From: Microcoleus asticus IPMA8 | GTDB lineage: Bacteria; Cyanobacteriota; Cyanobacteriia; Cyanobacteriales; Microcoleaceae | NCBI RefSeq assembly: GCF_013179805.1 | Contig: NZ_SRRZ01000118.1 | Coordinates: 1 to 25,069 of the forward strand | Reading direction: 5' to 3' | Length of the DNA stretch: 25,069 bases | Notes under the pieces: model-generated | The model's database searches: none | Told to the model about the DNA's origin: nothing | The model's input: the letters and a program-made list of their open reading frames with translations, nothing else | Position numbers and translations under genes: made by a program | Shown here: positions 22,978-25,069 of the stretch, one piece after another | Layout of the letters: the number at the start of each line of letters is the position of its first letter | Numbering within the stretch: position 1 is the stretch's first letter

Positions 22978-23710
22978 GGGCTTGCTGAAGAAAAGCGAAA
23001 AGGAGACGCTGTATAGATTACCCGGTAACACAGACCTGTGATGGTGCAAGAGAATGGTGTAAAATAGCGTGAAAACCTTGCATCACCATCAGGAAGTAGG
23101 CAGCAGACCATGTACCGACCAACGCAGGAAGAACCCCCCTCACCGTCGGAATTTAAACTTCCCTTTGAGGGAAAATTGTCACCGGATAATCGGTGGGTAA
23201 TCTTAGCCGAACTAATACCCTGGTTAGAGTTTGAGGCAGAATACGCCACCTTATTTTCAGTAGAAATGGGATCACCCGCCAAAAGCTTCAGAATGGCATT
23301 AGGGGCTTTAATCATCAAAGAGAAATTAGAAATCAGCTCAGCGAGAAACGGTAGAACAAATCAAAGAAAACCCATATTTGCAGTATTTCATCGGTCTTGG
23401 GGAGTATAGGCAAGAACCGCCGTTCGATGCTTCAATGCTAGTTCACTTTCGACAGCGAATCAATATAAATGTAGTCAACAAAGTGAATGAACGGGTGGTG
23501 AAGAGAAGCCAAGAGAGTAGATTAGAAGGTTCTCAGGAGAGTGGAACAGAAGCGGAAAAAGCAAGTGAGGGAAAAAATAGAGGAAAGCTAATAATCGATG
23601 CCACTTGTGGGCCAGCAGATATCACGTACCCCACCGACTTAAAAATCTTAAATTCAGCGCGAGAAAAAACAGAGTCAATCATAGACATCCTGCATCGGGA
23701 GAATCAGAAG
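22978..23710 (+). mobile_element. IS5/IS1182-type element, 5' part, inserted in the IS1 remnant
   Basis: Starts at GGGCTTGCTGAAG (22978), a likely terminal repeat, and is cut at 23710 by the ISKra4-type element. A short inverted pair (GATGGTGCAAG near 23040 and CTTGCATCACC near 23077) lies in its untranslated leader. The right end is missing, so no target duplication can be checked. Confidence 0.6.
23110..23710 (+). pseudogene. IS5/IS1182-type transposase, frameshifted and truncated
   Basis: The ATG-started N-terminus (FKLPFEGKLSPDNRW, VEMGSPAKSFRMALGALIIK) is the DUF772-type domain that opens these transposases. A one-base frameshift near 23335-23342 moves the frame. The protein then continues with VEQIKENPYLQYFIGLGEY, FDASMLVHFRQRI and the DDE-domain start LIIDATCGPADITYPTD. 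Translation runs to LHRENQK at 23710, where the inverted ISKra4 end begins; any further residues belong to that element. It has neither a full frame nor a C-terminus, so it is inactive. The family is assigned from wording; the exact subgroup is uncertain. Confidence 0.8.
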
Positions 23711-24495
23711 GGGTGCATCTCACTTTTGCAAATACATCAAGTGGAAAGTTGACTATTGAGATAAGCACAGCGAAGAGAAAGTATAGAGGAAACACTCTCC
23801 ATCTTCCACTGTGCCCCCGATAGTTTCACCCTTCGTCCAATTCTTTTAATCGTTGATTCCACTGTTCCAGAACCGATAGAACTTAAGGATTATTCTTGAT
23901 AGTATTGGTAGTTAACTATTCGGTTGCGATGGGTTTATACATAATTGCAAAATGTTTTAAATGCTTTTCTTTTCAGGTCTTCAAATAAATTTATAACTTC
24001 ATTAACTTTCCCTGACCACAACAGACTTTCTGCTTGCTTTAATCGTTTCAGTGAACCCCCTGCGTCAGCGAGATTTTCTTTCAGATGATACCAATCTAAG
24101 ATTTCTTGTCTTTGTTCAGGGCCTCCAATTTCTTGAAATAGGTGACAAATTCCGGGATGCCCATCTCCTATACAATATATAGGATACAGCAATTTTTGGC
24201 TATTACTCCAATCAATTAAATCTTGATTGTTTTGAAAAAATGCTCCGCAATAAACATTATCTAAACACAGGGCTTTATAATCTTTCCAATAATATGGCTC
24301 ACCCTTTTTTTCGTTACGTAGCCTAACTTTTCCTCCATCTAATGTGATTTCTTGGACTCCTTGTTTAGATGTAGGTAATTCAAATTCTTGTCGCTTTACC
24401 ATTCTTTGCAATGTACTATGAGCGACTCGGATTCCTGTGAATGTTTCTCAATCTTTTTCTCTTTTTTGATACAGCGCTTCCGGATGTTATGAGGT
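23711..24495 (-). mobile_element. ISKra4-type element, decayed second copy
   Basis: The right end GGGTGCATCTCAC lies at 23711-23723, matching the one that ends at base 90 in opposite orientation. The left end is lost at about 24490, where IS630-type sequence starts. The element is inserted in the IS5/IS1182-type transposase gene. Confidence 0.7.
23737..24495 (-). pseudogene. ISKra4-family transposase, decayed
   Basis: The minus-strand frame reads through ALYQKREKD, a TGA stop (24450-24448), TFTGIRVAHSTLQRM, VQEITLDGGKVRLR, CIGDGHPGICHLF, EILDWYHLKENL and FCNYV. Then comes a TAA stop, HRNRIVNYQYYQE, another TAA, and IGSGTVESTIKRIGRRVKL with SGAQW, ending at the TGA at 23739-23737. These are the central and C-terminal motifs of ISKra4 transposases in order. 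At least three in-frame stops and a lost N-terminus show it is dead. The longest uninterrupted piece is 158 codons (23935-24411). Its last 90 bases match the window start. Confidence 0.85.
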
Positions 24496-24889
24496 ACAAT
24501 AGAATTGACTAAAAATAATATACCAATGAAAGCATACTCAGTAGATTTGCGATACAAAATAGTAGCAGCCCATCTAGATCAGAAGCTGTCGATCAGAAAA
24601 ACAGCAGAAATATTTGCCTGCAGTAAAAGCTTAGTTCAAAAACTTGTCAAGCAACAAAAAATAGAAGGAAATTTACAGCCTAAACGAGAGTGGGAAACCC
24701 AGATTAAGTCATTTAAATAACGGCTCAACAGAAGTAAGATAAATAGTGGCAGCACATCCCGATGCAACCTTGGTAGAATTGCAGGGTAAACGCATCTTAA
24801 CTTTAACCCAAAATATGCTACAGTTATCTCGGACTAATTTTTATGTAGTTTATAAGTATTATCAATGGCAAGAGGTTTTAGTAAAGCTG
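24496..24889 (+). pseudogene. IS630-family transposase fragment
   Basis: ATG at 24526 opens MKAYSVDLRYKIVAAHLDQ, then SIRKTAEIFACSKSLVQKLV. This is the helix-turn-helix N-terminus of IS630-type transposases, ending NLQPKREWETQ before a TAA at 24718-24720. One frame over, VAAHPDATLVELQ (24746-24784) looks like the next piece of the same protein, after which the frame decays and stops at 24889. The DDE catalytic part is not seen. The sequence before the ATG (from about 24496, CAATAGAATTGACT) may be the element's left end. Confidence 0.65.
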
Positions 24890-24927
24890 TAACTTCCCAA
24901 CAAAAACAAACAGATTCATTGCCTTCA

Positions 24928-25069
24928 ATGAATATTTTAAATACCTGTTTTTTAGAACATTTTGCCAAATTGAAGGACCCAAGAATAGAAAGAAGTAAAG
25001 AACACTTACTCAAAGATATCATCGCGATTGCGATTCTAGCTGTCATCAGCGGTGCAGACGGATGGGTGG
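24928..25069 (+). CDS. ISAs1-family transposase, N-terminal part (runs off the window)
   Basis: Forty-seven codons are visible. FLEHFAKLKDPRIERSKEHL followed by DIIAIAILAVISGADGWV is the characteristic N-terminus of ISAs1 (H-repeat-associated) transposases. The start at ATG 24928 gives the usual family beginning. An in-frame ATG at 24865 would add 21 residues that look like leftover IS630 sequence. There is no damage in the visible part. Whether the gene is complete depends on sequence beyond 25069. Confidence 0.75.
   Translation, partial: MNILNTCFLEHFAKLKDPRIERSKEHLLKDIIAIAILAVISGADGWV

Noticed and set aside
24834..25046. Minus-strand frame of 70 codons at the window end
   Set aside because: It is antisense to the clear ISAs1 transposase N-terminus.

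Overview
The window looks like a chromosomal segment of a filamentous cyanobacterium, probably of the Oscillatoriales (Microcoleus/Oscillatoria-like). The grounds are HIP1 palindromes (GCGATCGC, e.g. 752-759 and 2384-2391), heptanucleotide tandem repeats between genes, a long-chain (solanesyl-type) prenyl diphosphate synthase, and very large PAS/GAF/CBS histidine kinases. Genus is inferred from style only.

Layout. Bases 1-90 are the 3' end of an ISKra4-type insertion sequence. From 356 to 18716 lies a dense signalling island. A giant REC-8xPAS-GAF histidine kinase (356-5383, +) converges on seven minus-strand genes. In transcription order these are: a four-CBS histidine kinase (18716-16167), a CheY-like regulator (16116-15718), a REC-PAS3-kinase-REC hybrid that overlaps the regulator by ATGA (15721-12563), a REC-kinase-REC hybrid (12218-10281), a REC-PAS2 kinase starting on the base after that gene's stop (10280-8373), a second CheY-like regulator (7886-7434), and a REC-GAF-GGDEF diguanylate cyclase (7304-5640). 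Upstream of the CBS kinase is a decayed paralogue of its kinase core (18871-19397).

Bases 19400-20920 hold little protein coding but much structure: a MITE-like element with 23-bp terminal inverted repeats (19728-20003), a 17-bp-stem terminator-like hairpin (20041-20089), a 39-residue single-membrane-helix ORF (20156-20275, -), a rod-like RNA candidate of 6S type (20331-20517, -), and a 93-bp inverted-repeat unit (20646-20738). Two housekeeping-like genes follow: the prenyl synthase sds (20921-21892, +) and a conserved-looking protein of unknown function (22022-22486, -).

From 22799 to the end is a set of nested, mostly dead insertion sequences: IS1-type, IS5/IS1182-type, ISKra4-type (second copy, inverted relative to the one at base 1), IS630-type and ISAs1-type.

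How the genes may work together (inference): the island has five intact histidine kinases and many receiver domains, but no DNA-binding output domain. The only recognisable output is the diguanylate cyclase with GGEEF and a c-di-GMP inhibition site. A plausible reading is a phosphorelay that integrates adenylate/energy (CBS), redox/ligand (PAS) and possibly light (GAF) inputs and acts on c-di-GMP and on partners elsewhere through the two stand-alone receivers.
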